Counted from the stretch's first letter, positions 11,424-23,778 are shown. The stretch is 64,000 bases of DNA from Penicillus capitatus (GCA_965649825.1 OZ287702.1:806001-870000), one strand, 5' to 3'. A program made the numbers and translations. The notes: generated by a model from the letters alone, not told the origin.

Positions 11424-12800
11424 ATGGAATCGCTCACAGGACGCTTCTCTTGCTATCGACTTCTCTCCAAGAATGCCGTGTCGATTCCATCAATAAGAGG
11501 ACGGCGAATTGCCCGCTGCAGTGTGGCGGAACCTGATTCGCCAAACTCGACTGGACCCGTCGTAAAGGAGATCGGAATCAGTACTCTCCTGGGAACATCG
11601 CGCAGAGCGAATGAAGATCGTTACGATTACCAGGCAGGCCCATATGACAATCATCTGCGCCCAAGATGTGCTTGTGGATATGTTAGTTTGTGGAAGATGA
11701 AGGAAAGGTTGGCGAAATCAACGCCTACGCTGGAGTGTTTGATGGACACGGTATAGCACCAATGCGCAAACTCTCGATCAAGATTACAGGGATCTGTTCT
11801 GTTAGGTGGCGATGCCGTTTCTGAGAGATTGGAAGAGACGTTCCGAGAAGAAGTTACAAAATTCTGGGACAGTGAGAATCCAGAAAGGGCGATTAAGAAA
11901 GCCTATACCGAAATGGATCGGCAACTGCTGCAAACGCCTCCGGGTTTCTTCGGGATGTTCCGTGAGAGAGGCGTCGGCGGAGCCACATGTGGTTCTACGG
12001 CTGCCACGATCTGCATCTTCAAAGTCTGCCTCACTTACCTCTCACGTCCAACGGCCATCGATCCGATCGAATGGACAGGACAAGAGTGGCACACAGAAGA
12101 TCTTAGCTGCTAACGTTGGCGATTCTCGCGTCATCCTCGTCCGTGACGGAAACGCTGTGCAGTTGACGAAAGATCACGTTCCAGATCTGTACGGTTTCGC
12201 GTTTGATCCCTCTTTGTGCCGTGGAGTGGGATCGTGATCGCTTAGTGAGGAAGAGAGGGAGAGGATCGAAAAGGAGAATCCAAATCCCAGAATGGAGCTC
12301 GTGCGATATGTGAACGGTGTTTGGAGAGTGGGTGGCGTTCTTGCCTTGTCTCGTGCGTTTGGCGATGCCTACCTGAAAGCCAATTTAGACTTTGAGGGCG
12401 TCGATTCTGGCAGTGATTACAGGACTGGATTTGGTGTCATTGCTGAGCCCTATGTCTCCGTGACCGATCTCAAAAGCACGTACAAATCATGCATGCCTGT
12501 ACCAGAGGCAGCAACATGCCGTGGCATCTGTAGAAGGCGATACGTGGCTAATGGTGCACACTGATGGACTGAACAATACAGAGTATCGTGGCGGCGGCAG
12601 TGGCCTGACCAATGAGCAATTGGCTGGATTCTCTGCTCAAGACGGTGTGTTCTGTACAAGACTCGATCTGCAGAGTGACGTTGTGTGATCTTGTAGAGGA
12701 ACAGAGTGCCCAATCTCTGGCAGAGAAGCTCGCAGAAGAGGCACAAGAGGCAGGAAGTAGTGATGACATCTCTATCATTTGCATCAAACTCAACACTTAA
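11424..12800 (+). CDS. PP2C-family Ser/Thr phosphatase
   Basis: PPM/PP2C metal-dependent phosphatase. Order of motifs: GISTLLGTSRRANEDRYDYQ, then YAGVFDGHGG (metal-binding DGHGG, built across an intron), GGATCGSTAAT, ANVGDSRVIL, VGGVLALSRAFGD, a shortened catalytic WLMVHTDGLNN in place of the usual ASDGLWD, and a terminal SSDDISIICI. Start ATG 11424 gives an arginine-rich N-terminus (MESLTGRFSCYRLLSKNAV) that may be an organelle targeting sequence. One of three PP2C genes in the window; they are not similar enough to be local duplicates. Confidence 0.8.
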
Positions 12801-13762
12801 ATTTCTTTTGTGTCACACAAATGAGCTCAGTATTTCTTTCTGTTCTGATGTCTCCAGAGGTCTTAGCCCACAGGACACAAGTTTCAAGCGTCCCTTATAC
12901 AAAATATCGATCCGCATTCTAGGTAACGAAAATGTAAGGCATCAGAACAGGAAAAGAAAAGAAAAGATGGTGTTTGTGGCAGTGGCGAAGTCATCATACC
13001 TCTATGGGTGACCGTCTGGTCCACTTCCGAAACAGCCGTACATAAGTATGCTGAATGCATCACCCTCAGCCAAGATGGAAAGCTGCAGAAAAGAGACTAC
13101 CCACCAAAATGGTGTCCATTACTAAACGATGTGACAAGATCCCCCGCACAAAACATGCCCAACCAGCCCTTACATCATGGTAGTAGAGATCATAGGAAGA
13201 CCAACATACCCCCTGCATTACTGGAAAAGCTCTGAATCGGGCATCGGATGAGTGACACGTTCATTGCACATAATATCTCTTGACCCGACATTGCTTGTGA
13301 ATCGAACGAACGTTATGTCATGCTCCGGGAGGAATCAAAATAGCGAATAATTTCTGAACAGTCCGTCGTCTGTCTATCTGCCTGTTTGCAGTATGATCGA
13401 TTGTGAATTGTACTTCGTCATGCGTTCCACCTCATTCCGCACCCAGCAATGGTAAATATGAAGTCTGAGCAAGCAGCTGATGAAACGCAAAGAATCGAAA
13501 GAACGTAAACTGCCATGCCAGCCTTATTCCACCCCGAGCAATGCGCCCCGAACTGTTTGCAGTCGTTCCCACTTACGACCAGAATAAGACCGACGTCAAT
13601 TATGTGAAAATTCTATTGTGTTCACTCAAATCCACATCTAGCACTTGGTTTGGATACACACAGGAAAGTGTGTCCTACCTCAGCAACCCAACAAAACAGT
13701 CTTGGCCAGGAGTTCCTGTCCAAAAAATGGCAAAAAGGCATATCAGTGTAGAAGATGCTGAT
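12801..13762. other. Intergenic region, no supported gene
   Basis: About 960 bp after the PP2C stop. A plus-strand open frame at 13541-13804 has no recognisable domain and no good splice partners. It lies antisense to the end of the following minus-strand gene. Confidence 0.45.
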
Positions 13763-14362
13763 CTAGAAGGTCTCAACACTCCGATACTGTTCTCCGACAA
13801 ATGATCTTGCAGAGCGCACAGATAGAGTAGGGGGAAGCAGATCTTCCAGAGCCCCACAACTTGAACGAGCCGCATATCGGCGAAAGAGTGACTTGAAGGT
13901 CATGTCCTTCTTTCCAGATGACGCTGTGAAGGAATTCGAAGACGGTTCGACTATCGGCGCAGAAGTGGTCGAGAAAAGCGCCGGAATTCGCTGCGGCGTC
14001 GGTGCATCTTCAACCAGTGCCTGCTGCAATTCCGCTGCGCGTCTTCTGCTGCTCGAACGCGTCTTCTTCTTCCGTCTCGACGTCGAACAAAGGTCCTTGA
14101 CTCGATTAAGCGGCCGCTTCACTTCTTCGTACTGTACATGCTGTAATAATGCCTCGGCTGTTTGTTCGCGTACGCGAAGGACGACGTGTTGACGAATGTC
14201 TGCACATTCGCGCTCAATTTCGTTTAGGTAACGCAGCGATGTCACTGCCGGGCGTGACTTTGCCCCGCGGCTGGACATAAGGCGATTGCTGCTCAAAGCA
14301 TTCATGTTCGAGAAGATGATGTTGCCACAAAACACTGTGGAAGTGAAAAGGATGTGAGACAA
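13763..14362 (-). CDS. Hypothetical basic protein
   Basis: A 199-codon open frame with protein-like composition: an N-terminal segment (MNALSSNRLMSSRGAKSRP), helical text (LRYLNEIERECADIRQHVVL), a very basic RRKKKTRSSSRRRAAELQQAL and a Ser/Thr-rich part. No family recognised. A candidate 55-nt intron near 13800-13870 would change the C-terminus. It is divergent from DNAJC8. The basic stretch could be a nuclear or nucleolar signal, but that is only inference. Confidence 0.5.
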   Translation of the reverse strand: MSHILFTSTVFCGNIIFSNMNALSSNRLMSSRGAKSRPAVTSLRYLNEIERECADIRQHVVLRVREQTAEALLQHVQYEEVKRPLNRVKDLCSTSRRKKKTRSSSRRRAAELQQALVEDAPTPQRIPALFSTTSAPIVEPSSNSFTASSGKKDMTFKSLFRRYAARSSCGALEDLLPPTLSVRSARSFVGEQYRSVETF

Positions 14363-14517
14363 GAGAGGTGGAAAGAGAAAGCGCGAAAGTGAATGAAAAG
14401 CGCAATGTCAGCGCACTTAACCGAATGACGTGTGGCAAGCATTGAACGGGCAATACATCGATGCATCCATCACAGACATCTATTAGGCGACCATTACGCA
14501 ACATTGCCCCCTGCTGA

Positions 14518-15663
14518 ATGGACCGAGATGCCGCTCCGTCTCCTGCCGCGTCCGCTCTCGAAGAGAAGAAGGGAGAAGAGAAGGGAGAGCAAGGAATGAC
14601 GTCCGACGACCTGCTGAGGCAGTATGCGGGACAAGATATGGATGCACTACTCAAGGCAAGGGAATCGGTCCTGACAGGACTGCTCTGTGGCCTATGTGTG
14701 GACATACCTGTGTTCTTTGACCGACAGGAATTTTTCTCGGAAGTTCGGCAAGTGGATAGAGACAATGAAGTGACGCGTGTCATCTGGGCGTTTAAGATTA
14801 ATCCCTACGAACAGCTGAATTTGCGTTTTGATGCTGCCGATGATGAGGTCCGGCGACAGTACAGAAAACTCTCCCTTCTGGTGCATCCTGACAAATGCTC
14901 ACATCCTCAGGCACGCGAAGCCTTTGAAAGTGCGTTATTGTGTAGGATCGCTCACATTCTATCGAGCCTTGTGATCTGTTTTTAGTTCTGGGCGATGCAC
15001 AGAAGTATCTATTGAACGAGGAGCGAAGAAGACAGTTACAATTTGGCCTCGATGTTGCACGAGGTCCACGACTCATGTCACTAGTGCCCGCCCTCATTGC
15101 TGACAGCTGATTTCTGCTTTACAGACGAGATCCGAAAAGAGTGGAAGAAACAGACGAAGCACGACTCTGCTGTGCGTATTGCTAGTGCGCTCCATGACGT
15201 TTGTGTTACCACACAGGAGTGTCTCTGGTCATGATGCGGTCGTGCTGTGCAGGACGGATTGTCGGGGATCCAGGCAGAGTACGAAGCGACAGATGCTTTT
15301 CATCACAAATGGAAGATGAAAGCACGGGATGTGTTGGCGAGAACGGCATGGCGAAAGCAACGCATTGAGAAGCGCATTCGTGAAGAGGAGACGCGTCTAG
15401 AGATCGAAGAGAAGGAAGAACGTGCCGAGCGCAAAGCCAAACGCAAACATCATCACGATTGGGAGAAGAGTCGAGATCAGCGCGTGGGCAGTTGGCGCGA
15501 TTTCATGAGCAACAAGAAGAAGACGGGCAACAGCAGCAAGAAGAAATCGAAATCGATCGGCGAAATGCGGCCGCCGCCACTGAAGACGCATGATGAGGAT
15601 AAGCTCTATGTACAGCGCTGTGCCGTCGAGCAGTTTCGGCCGGCCAATGGCAAAAAGACTTAA
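14518..15663 (+). CDS. DNAJC8: DNAJC8/SPF31-like J-domain splicing-associated protein
   Basis: Nuclear J-protein associated with spliceosomes. The text ARES...EFFSEVRQVDRDNEVTR, then INPYEQLNLRFDAADDEV and YRKLSLLVHPDKCSHPQA, is the DNAJC8 J-domain with its HPD motif. The C-terminal half is a charged helix (KQRIEKRIREEETRLEIEEK) ending in the family signature KSRDQRVGSWRDFMSNKKK and RPPPLK. At least three short introns interrupt it. It converges on the small gene at 15692, with 28 bp between stop codons. Confidence 0.85.
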
Positions 15664-15691
15664 TACATGATCATCATCATCATCCTCGTTG

Positions 15692-16041
15692 TTACTTCCA
15701 TGCCTCTCGAGTCAACAGTTCCTTTGCCATGGTCGTCACATGTGGATGGGGATAATGCGTGAGTCTCTCGACGAATTCTTGAAGGCTGAGTGCTTCGAGG
15801 TGTTCGCGTTTGCACGGATGATGCAAGAGATGGTAGAGATTGATACGGGCCGTCTCCGTCGTGCCGCGCGAGGCTCGACCCGATTGCCACTCGCGGACGA
15901 TGCAGTTGAGAATCTCCCGAATCTGTTGGACTTCGTGAAAGCACTACAGATGTCACGCACGTCTCGCTGAGATGGGCGTCAAATAAATCGAATTACCAGC
16001 GATGGCGAATGCCAAAAAGACGAAATATCACCACCATCCAT
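15692..16041 (-). CDS. Small TFIIS N-terminal-domain-like protein
   Basis: Two exons: ATG at 16041 giving MDGGDISSFWHSPSL, then a 53-nt intron (GTAATT to CTGTAG), then CFHEVQQIREILNCIVREWQ through LSLQEFVERLTHYPHPHV and AKELLTREAWK-stop, about 100 residues in all. The C-terminal helices resemble the TFIIS N-terminal (LW/TND) four-helix domain, whose last helices end in a similar LAKELIxxWK pattern. Stand-alone domains of this kind occur in transcription elongation factors. The family assignment is by pattern only. Confidence 0.5.
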
Positions 16042-16156
16042 GGCCCACACAACAATTAGCAATATAGAGAAAATGGAACAAACAAAGGTCGAAGACCACC
16101 GATATCCAAGGAAAGTATTGCTGCGATCATCAAAGTCATTATCTGCATTCCTCTGC

Positions 16157-17118
16157 TCATGTAAAGAGCTTCTTGCGAATAGCCGGGAGATTCTCCTGGA
16201 AGGTAATCATCAAACGGTCGTCTAATGTATTGGAAAGAACAATGCGTCCATCCGCTGATGTCAGCACCACACCTCCAGTGCTGCCAGAGAACACGTATGT
16301 GAGTAAAGAGGATAGGCGGGTGGGATGGCGGCGGACCATGTGAGAGCTGGATCGTCGTTTTCTCCGACGGGAGGTGGATTGAGGAAATCTTTTTCGTCGA
16401 GTTTGACTTCAGGAGCTCCTTCGCCGTACACCGTTGCATACTCTTCTCTCACTTTTTTGATCATGGTGGACACCAACTGCTTGTCGCATTCTCTGCATTT
16501 CACAACGGCACTCGCTTCACCCAGTTTCTTTAATCCCTACAGTCATCCCTCTGTCATGTCACGCATGTCTGCTTAGAGTGGAGTGGTGCCTGGACGAGGA
16601 GTTTTTGGACGAGGGCCTGATAGGTGCTACCCTTTGCCGTCTTCACGAGTCTTTGTCTGGCTGCTTTGATTGTCTCTTGCACGGCACCGTCGCGTGCGGC
16701 CAGGACTTTCAAACGAGACTCGTTGACATACTTCGAATAGGCACTAAGCGGCAGAAAGGGCATCAGAGAGGTGCCTCGTGCTGCGCATGCATCACATTTT
16801 CTTTTGAACTTCAGCCTGCGCCGCTTTGCGTGCGAATTCCGCGCGGATGTTCGCTTTCTCCGTATGTAACAGTTGTAGCTTTTCCACATTAAAGTCCTGG
16901 AAAGGGACAAAACGTGGCGGCCGATGTTCGGTGTCGTCTGCTTACCTCGTTCGCAGCGTCGGCGATTTCGTTTGCCTTCTCTAGAGCCTCTTGCTCGATA
17001 AACTTGCACATGTGGTCGATCTGTGTGTCAACCTAAAAACCCAAAGGGCCATTTTCGCACGAAGCGTTGCCCAAAGCTCCGACGGGAGTCATCATGCGCC
17101 TACCTCGCTTTGGTTCAT
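16157..17118 (-). CDS. VMA4: V-type H+-ATPase subunit E
   Basis: Peripheral-stalk subunit of the vacuolar proton pump. Start MNQSE is followed by a long intron of about 76 nt, then VDTQIDHMCKFIEQEALEKA, NEIADAANEDFNVEKLQLLH and a coiled coil. The C-terminal domain contains STGGVVLTSADGRIVLSNTL and DDRLMITFQENLPAIRKKLF, the family's conserved end. Length matches subunit E (about 225 residues). The gene lies about 115 bp upstream of the TND-like gene on the same strand. Confidence 0.88.
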
Positions 17119-17839
17119 TTTGTCTTGTTAACAGAAAGGACGACGACGCGACGAAGAGAAGTGGACCGGCGAACCGAAGACGACGGTAGAGTCAGGAAGA
17201 AACGGTGAACGGGTGTCGAAGTGATGAGAGGTCGCGACTGACGGACAGACTGACTGAACTCTTGACAACGGCCAGTCGTATAATGTCGATTGGATGCTTC
17301 TGAAAAGACAGCTGCGTCGCAAAGAGCCACAACCATGTCGACCAACCACTGAAGATCAGCGCACCGGACTCACACGATCACTCTTGCGATAGCCACGACA
17401 GCGCACACGTGTCTTAAGATCGACGTCGTTGTGACGGTGGAGTATTCTATGCACAGCATTACATTCACAGAGTTGGATCTCATGTCCATACAAGGCACTG
17501 CTTCGTTCTGCGTTACACATGAAGATCAAAAAGATCGAGATTGAGAGTATGGACATAGACAAACAGCTCTTCTCGAGCAGCTAAGGACAGCCTACAGTCA
17601 TGTATACCCCCATCCACGAAGCTAAAAACTACATCGTCACTTGCCAAAGAATTCCCAATCGACAGATAAAAAAGGCTTCCATCAGAGCTCGGCGTTGATA
17701 GAATCGTGTTTCTCTCTACTCGGCTATCGTCTGCAACATCCAAATGAATTCCCTCCCGCAAACAACGAAGGAATAAGTGCAGGACGTTGAGATTTGCGGA
17801 CGGCGGAGGTGGTGGTAGTGGATCACTTCTCTCCGTAAT
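17119..17839. other. Intergenic region, no supported gene
   Basis: Contains the 5' flank of V-ATPase E and the 3' flank of the coiled-coil gene. A minus-strand frame at 17513-17761 is open for 82 codons but has no recognised domain and no clear splice link. Confidence 0.4.
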
Positions 17840-19293
17840 TTATGCCACTCGGCATTTTTCGAGGTCTGCCAACAGTTTTCTAAGCAGCTCCTGCTGTGCA
17901 TGGACAATCTCTCGGACTTCATCGGTCGGCTCTTCTGCAATGCTGTGAATCGATCGATGTCTTGATTCGAAGGAAGGGATGGAGGTATCGGTGAAGTCCA
18001 TGACAGATGGCATGGCAGAGAAATTTCGTCGGTGCATTCGTTGTGTCCTCAGATTGGAAGTGAATCGGTGAATGACAGCATCTTGCTGCGAAATGATGCT
18101 CTCTTTGTTGCAGAGATCAATCTCGAGATCTGCCACACGTTTCGTCAAGTTCCTCACTTCCTGCTCTAACAGATCTAAGTGTCCGATCGATGCCGCCCGA
18201 CCGAACGATACTCCCGACAATTCCTACGGCACCCACAACAACGTCATGTCGATTCGCGCATCGATGAAGGAAGCTGCTGGGTACCTGTGAAACATTTCTT
18301 CTGTGTTCCTGTGAAATCTCGCTCATGGGGGAGAAAGGCTGTTCCGTTAGACGCGCCAGCGGGAGATTATTGAACGCGTCCGATTCGGTAGACGTCGAGC
18401 ATCCACGTCGAAGACGATCCCGACTGGTGGGAGGGTCGACATCCGCCGATGTACCGACATGAGACTGTTCTCTTCGACGATCCATCGTCGATAGAGATTC
18501 TCTTTTATTCACCCAAGACTGACTGGCATCTGCTTGCGAAGCGTGACGAATGTCGTGCGATTGCAATGGCTTTTTAGACAGAGCAGCGCCGGAAGAGACA
18601 TGCTCCGTCTGGACAGCATCTCTACTCTTGGACAACGGTGTGTGATCCGCAACATCTTCGTGCGCACCCACGGGAGAGAAGACGAGTTCGTGGCAATCCT
18701 CTTCTTCCAGCTCAAAATCGGTCTGCACAGCAACATCATGCGTGATCAGCACATCCATCCATTCGTAGAGCTCGTCATCATTATGCGTCCAAGGTCGTTC
18801 GGAAGAGGGACTCCGACTGGGATTGCTGAAGTAAGCGCTTCCAGAACGAGAGTGCGTGTCACGAGAGGAATTCCTTAGTGTCATCGTAACGGCGGTCATG
18901 GGACTCTCGGAAAAGTTCTCCGGGCGATATCCATTCGATTGAGAATGGGGTGTTGACTCATCTTCGCTGTACGTTGGATTCTCGTCCCATGAAAGACCAT
19001 CGCGTCCCGTTGCTTGAGGATGTCTTGCAGACTGCGAAGACAGAAAGCGAATGTCGTTATGTGTGTACAGGCAGCAAAGGAAGATAGACCTTCGAGATCT
19101 CTGGCATATCTTTGACAAGGCCACACGCAAGCGCTTGACGTCCCACTTCGACCAGATGCCGGTCGGCCGTTCTTATGGAGGAGTCTGCAGTTGGATGCGG
19201 CGGTTTGTCTTCAAATGAGGGATTCCGATTCCATTGGGGCACTTTCAGGCGTTTGAGGGTTCGATCCGTCTGAACATAAGGAACATGAGCCAT
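17840..19293 (-). CDS. Hypothetical Ser-rich protein with C-terminal coiled coil
   Basis: Start ATG 19293 (MAHVPYVQTDRTLKRLKVPQ). A roughly 58-nt intron joins VKDMPEISK to SARHPQATGRDG, and a 61-nt intron joins EHRRNVSQ to ELSGVSFGRAASIG, both in phase 0. The middle is Ser/Arg/acidic and probably disordered. The C-terminal 120 residues form a heptad-like coiled coil (LLEQEVRNLTKRVADLEIDL) followed by REIVHAQQELLRKLLADLEK. No family recognised; scaffold or cytoskeletal roles are possible but unproven. Confidence 0.65.
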
Positions 19294-19576
19294 GTGAGAA
19301 AATCCTCTGAGACAGGGTGACAGGCAATAGAGTGATAACTGACGCAAACTGAAATCTGAATCAATAGCTGTGTCAAACGGATGTAACTGCAAATAAAGGA
19401 ATTTTCTGGCGGATTCGTGGAAAAATAACAAAGAGAGGTGGGTGCTTAAAGTCGAAACGGAACCGTAGCGAACCGGATACGTTCGTTTGCGCGTGATGTT
19501 CAAAGAAAAACCGAATTCCTTTATTGTCGCCGAGAGTTCGAAGCTGGCATAAAGGCAGAAGGAGAAATACGTTCCT

Positions 19577-20602
19577 CTATCGAACAACAGAGGCGACATC
19601 CAGAAGAGACATAAAAGCACAGTGGTGGGGATGGAAAGAGGGTTTGCGGGTTGCAATATCTTCTGTCGTTAGTAACCGTGGGAATAGACCACTCAGAGAG
19701 CGACTGACGACCGCCGGCGCCGAAGAAGATGCGACAGGGAAAAGCAGACGGTAAAAAATGCATCGCCCTCTTTGGCGTTCGGAGAGAGGCCGAAGAGAAA
19801 TTCGCGACATCGGGATGCTCACCTGTGACGTTACAACGTAATGTCGCCGGGGTTGAAGTGTGACAAGCGATTGCCTCTGCTCTTCGACCTGTCCTTCGCT
19901 GTCCGCAAGCATCGAGTCATTCAGCCAAGCGCCTGGCCGTAGAGGATTGCCCGTATCTAAGTAGAGATCCTTTTTGGCTGTGACGGTCTTCGCTGGAAAA
20001 TTGTTGGCTAGCCATTCGAAGTGATCTTCATTGGAGCCGACCACGTCGCCGTCGAAGTGGGAATCTTCGTCAGCAGTGTCAGCAGAAATGGGCAGAGAAG
20101 ACGACGTGGAGGTTATACCGCTAGCGGAATGGACGATGTCCTCTGACCGACCGTACTCGATCTCATCGACATCGTCTGTGCAGAACAAAGTGCGTGTCTG
20201 AGAGAATTTGGTTTTCCACAGAAGCCATTCGACGGCATCCGTCGCCAATGAAGCAAAGAAAACATCGCCCATTGGATTCTCCTTCCTGCCGAGAGACGTC
20301 GCGGGCGTCCCATCGACGGCAGAGATCCATGGCAGGGAAAGACGCGCTGATCTCTCGCTCTCCGCTGCGTAAACGGCTTTTGAGTGGCGATTAAACGATA
20401 AGGGTGTCGAATCCCGCCAGGAAAAGACAAAGCTCTCTAGAGCGTCACTCGCTACCTCTCTCTTCGAAGGGTCACGGATCCTTGATATTCCGCGGCATTC
20501 TGGTCTCTTTCCTGACGACTTCTGGCATCTCATATTTTTCTCACACTGCCATTCCTGGTCGATGACTGGCGTCGTCGTGAGTTGTATCTGGACGACACGC
20601 AT
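19577..20602 (-). CDS. Hypothetical acidic protein
   Basis: Open frame of 341 codons from ATG 20602. N-terminal third is basic with FVFSWRDSTPLSF; middle is acidic and Ser-rich (DDVDEIEYGRSEDIVHS); a patterned segment GNPLRPGAWLNDSMLAD follows. No domain recognised. The last roughly 75 codons may be an intron or untranslated extension, since a GTGAGC-like donor follows VVTSQ and the downstream text loses the acidic character. Confidence 0.5.
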   Translation of the reverse strand: MRVVQIQLTTTPVIDQEWQCEKNMRCQKSSGKRPECRGISRIRDPSKREVASDALESFVFSWRDSTPLSFNRHSKAVYAAESERSARLSLPWISAVDGTPATSLGRKENPMGDVFFASLATDAVEWLLWKTKFSQTRTLFCTDDVDEIEYGRSEDIVHSASGITSTSSSLPISADTADEDSHFDGDVVGSNEDHFEWLANNFPAKTVTAKKDLYLDTGNPLRPGAWLNDSMLADSEGQVEEQRQSLVTLQPRRHYVVTSQVSIPMSRISLRPLSERQRGRCIFYRLLFPVASSSAPAVVSRSLSGLFPRLLTTEDIATRKPSFHPHHCAFMSLLDVASVVR

Positions 20603-20616
20603 AAGAGCATGGGCAT

Positions 20617-21179
20617 TTAAATGCTTAAGGGTATAGTGATGGAACGAACGTCGAGAACGAGAGGGGTTTTGATATCACAATCTTCGTCCGGCTCGAGAAG
20701 CAGTAGGAGCTTTTTTGTGCGTTGTTCCTCGCCGGCATGAAGTGCTGCGTTGAACGTCGTCTTGCAGACAGTGCGACAGACGACCGTCATCGTCTCGATC
20801 GACCAGTAGCGCACGCCAATCTCGATCTCCTGCACTCGCAGGTCGACGCGTTCTTTCGATCACCTCGCAATCCACCTCTGCCTCAACATTGGCGACAGCT
20901 CCCGAATGCGCTCTCTGGATGCAAAGGAGGAAGACGATGTGATCGACTGCCCGCATGCCACGAAGGCAGACGCGCCCATCCGAACAACGAAACGCGGCAT
21001 CTGCAATGCAGCGACCTCTGTTCTTGACATAGACTTGAATGCGCGTCCAGTCGTGCGGTACGGCGCTAATATCGTCAAGTGTGATGCCAAAGCGAACGCC
21101 GCGTTCGACAAAGCTCCTGTCTAAGCCATCCATAGCAATGCCTTTGGCTGTGTACAACGATGGCGTCATGCGTTTCATC
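20617..21179 (-). CDS. Hypothetical protein, two or more exons
   Basis: From ATG 21179 (MKRMTPSLYTAKGIAMDG). The frame runs through RFGITLDDISAVPHDWTRIQ to NVEAE, where a 46-nt intron (GTGGAT to GTGCAG) leads in phase 0 to EIEIGVRYWSIETMTVVC and LLLLLEPDEDCDIKTPLVLD. The C-terminal half reads like alternating beta strands. No family recognised. The two stops at 20617 and 21285 show it is separate from PRP17. Confidence 0.5.
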
Positions 21180-21284
21180 GACAGCGCCGGCGAGGAACGC
21201 AGCACAATCACAGAAATCAACAAGACAGTTGAGACGCTTCGTATCAGGAGGATATCTTCGAGACCTTTGGACAGTCCAATAAGC

Positions 21285-23281
21285 TTAATCCCAGTATTTG
21301 ATGAGGCCATCCCAACCACATGTGGCCATTTTGCTGGACTCCAGTGGATGCCAACAGGCACCGAGACAGACTTTGTCATGTGCCTGGAAGGTTCGGACCA
21401 CTTTCTTTGGCATTTGCCATTCCCAGAAGAAACAACGACCCCGACTGTCTCCTGACATAATGTAGCGGCCGTCCGGCGAGAAATCGATTTGACAGGCGTA
21501 TCCTGAATTGCTGTGACCACGGAACGACTTTTTTCGATTGAGGCGAAATCGCTCCTTTGTGGAGTACGTCACGATCTGATTGTCTTGAGACTGTCCGCAA
21601 AAGTAGTTCCCCGAGGGATGCAGCGTAATAGCCGGCATGGAATGCATCGAGGGATCAGCAATGTACTTGATCTGAACGGGAATGCCAAATTCCCAAATCC
21701 GCAAGCTCTTGTCGTCGCTCGACGTCACAAAACGACGCCCTTCGTCTACAAAGGTGATGGTATTGACGGCCTCCAAATGATAATCGTAGATCTGCACATC
21801 CTCCCCTGTGTCCAGATCAAATTGATAGACTTTGTGATCGGCGCAGCCCGCCATGAGAACATTCTGTTTGTTGTCGTCTGGATGGAATTTGGCCACGAAG
21901 AAGAGCTTGTTCTTATTGATAGTCCTCACCACCTGTCCCGTCTCTGTGTCCCACAAATGAATGTTGCAATCGTAACCGGTGCTGAGGAATTTCCGGCCGT
22001 CATTGCTGAAGAAGATATCACGTACTCCCTAGACCAGCCCATCTCGTCATCCACAACGCTCAGCACATGTTCTTGCTGTACTTTGGAGTGGCCCAGATAG
22101 GTTTGCATACATTTGCCGGAATTGAAGACGTCCCAGATTTTGACACGTCCGTCCATTCCTGCAGAGAGGATCAGGTGGCCGGAGGTCGGGAAGAACTGAA
22201 TGGCATTGACGCCCTTTGTGTGACCCGACCAGGAATGCACCCATCTCTTCGGCAGATAGCAGAACTCATTGTCCTTCTTCTTATCTTTGGGCGGCTCCAG
22301 CCACTTGCCTTTCTCTTCGTCTTTGCCATGAAAATTGCTCTTGATGATAATCTCGCCACTCTGTTTCAATTTCTTTGCTGCCTTCTCTTCATTGATCTTT
22401 TCCAAGTAAGCTCTCTGCTCTTCGGTCAGCTCATTTGTGGTCACTTCTTTCTTGGCCCATGGCTGTGAGTGCGTAATCTGAAACGGCTGTGTGGGATCGA
22501 ATGAAGCCATACGAGCCTGTTTGGCCTCTTCTTTGGCTCTCTTTTCTTCTGCCGTTTTTCTCTTCTTCTGTGCACTGGAAGCATCCATCGTGAACACAGA
22601 CTCGCCTACAAAGCAGTCATGCAATGCGTCTTCATATGCGTCGGGAATAGACACCGAAATTCTCTTCCCATGCTTTCTTGTCACCGATGATGGTCCTTCC
22701 CGTCGGGTCCATTGCATAACCGAGACTAAGTTCACCACACTCTGTTGAAGAAAAGTGACAGTTATCCCCCTCTCCTGTGAGACCTGTGAAACGTCATGTA
22801 TTGCTCATCAAATACGTGTGGGTCGAGATGCTCGTCCTCTACAGCTCCTGTCCAATGATTCTGTAACCCAACCGGAATCGATCTCTGTTCATCTGGAGGA
22901 TTGGGCCCTACATATCGCGACAGCACCTATCTCACACTTTTTTCAGAAGAGTGTGAGAATATACCGTAAACAGGGGCTATCAGGTCTTTGTACTTTGGAT
23001 TCGTTTGCAGCTTCCTGGACGCCGGATCTTTGACAGCAGCATCGTCTTTTCAGACTCGCTCGTCACAGCACAACGACGGACCTTGAAACTCTCGCGTCAG
23101 ACTCTTCTGTGTGATTTCTGTGTCCACAAGTGTGAGGCCTGTCGTGTCAACCTGAGGAATATGCTATCAGAACCATAAATGGTTAAGCCCACTTTGATAC
23201 CGATGGTGCAGACTTAACGACGGGCAACTTCACCTCAGCTCCCTCTTCCGGAAGGTGCCTATCCTCCCGAGGCTCTGACAT
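21285..23281 (-). CDS. CDC40: PRP17/CDC40 pre-mRNA splicing WD40 protein
   Basis: Second-step splicing factor of the spliceosome. Five exons could be joined by eye: [54 protein letters not shown], which is the family's N-terminal NPxYxxxxAPVxGPxxP motif; [18 protein letters not shown]; then [16 protein letters not shown] and the WD40 propeller, starting at [16 protein letters not shown] and ending WDGLIKYWD-stop. The C-terminal propeller matches PRP17 very closely ([26 protein letters not shown]). Introns are about 43-60 nt. Confidence 0.93.
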
Positions 23282-23778
23282 CACGAAATATGGCTATTCT
23301 TAAGGCAGATGCTAAGAAGCTCGACGCTGTTTAGACGATCGCTGTGACCCGAATGTCACATCATTTGCGTTCTTTGGAGAACTCCTCGACCATTCGCGAG
23401 AATCGACGATACGCGCGACATTGTCTCAGTAACCAACCTCTTCTCGTTTTTCTTCTACTCGACCTAGCCAAGTTTCGCTAGCGACGAGGCGAAACAGGAC
23501 AGCTCAAGGAGAAGCTGACGGAAAACGTGGTTTCCTTTCGTCTGTTGACTTGAATGCTTCCTTTGTAGAGAAGTAAGCAACCTCGTTCCCAATGACTCGC
23601 AGCAGGCTCGAGAATGGCGGTGTGTTCCTGTAGTCTACTTTCTCTATCAGCTTCTCTTCGCTCATCTATGAAATTTGCGTTGCGCCGTAGTGAGCTGCTT
23701 TGTCTCGACCCGGTAGATCTTCTTCGTATTCAGTTTTTGCTTTTCTGGCATCTTCTCTTACTTGTTCACCAGACCGTT

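Noticed and set aside
19577-19800. Last 75 codons of the 20602 gene as confirmed coding sequence
   Set aside because: Composition changes abruptly after a donor-like site, so the true end is uncertain. Kept only as part of a low-confidence model.
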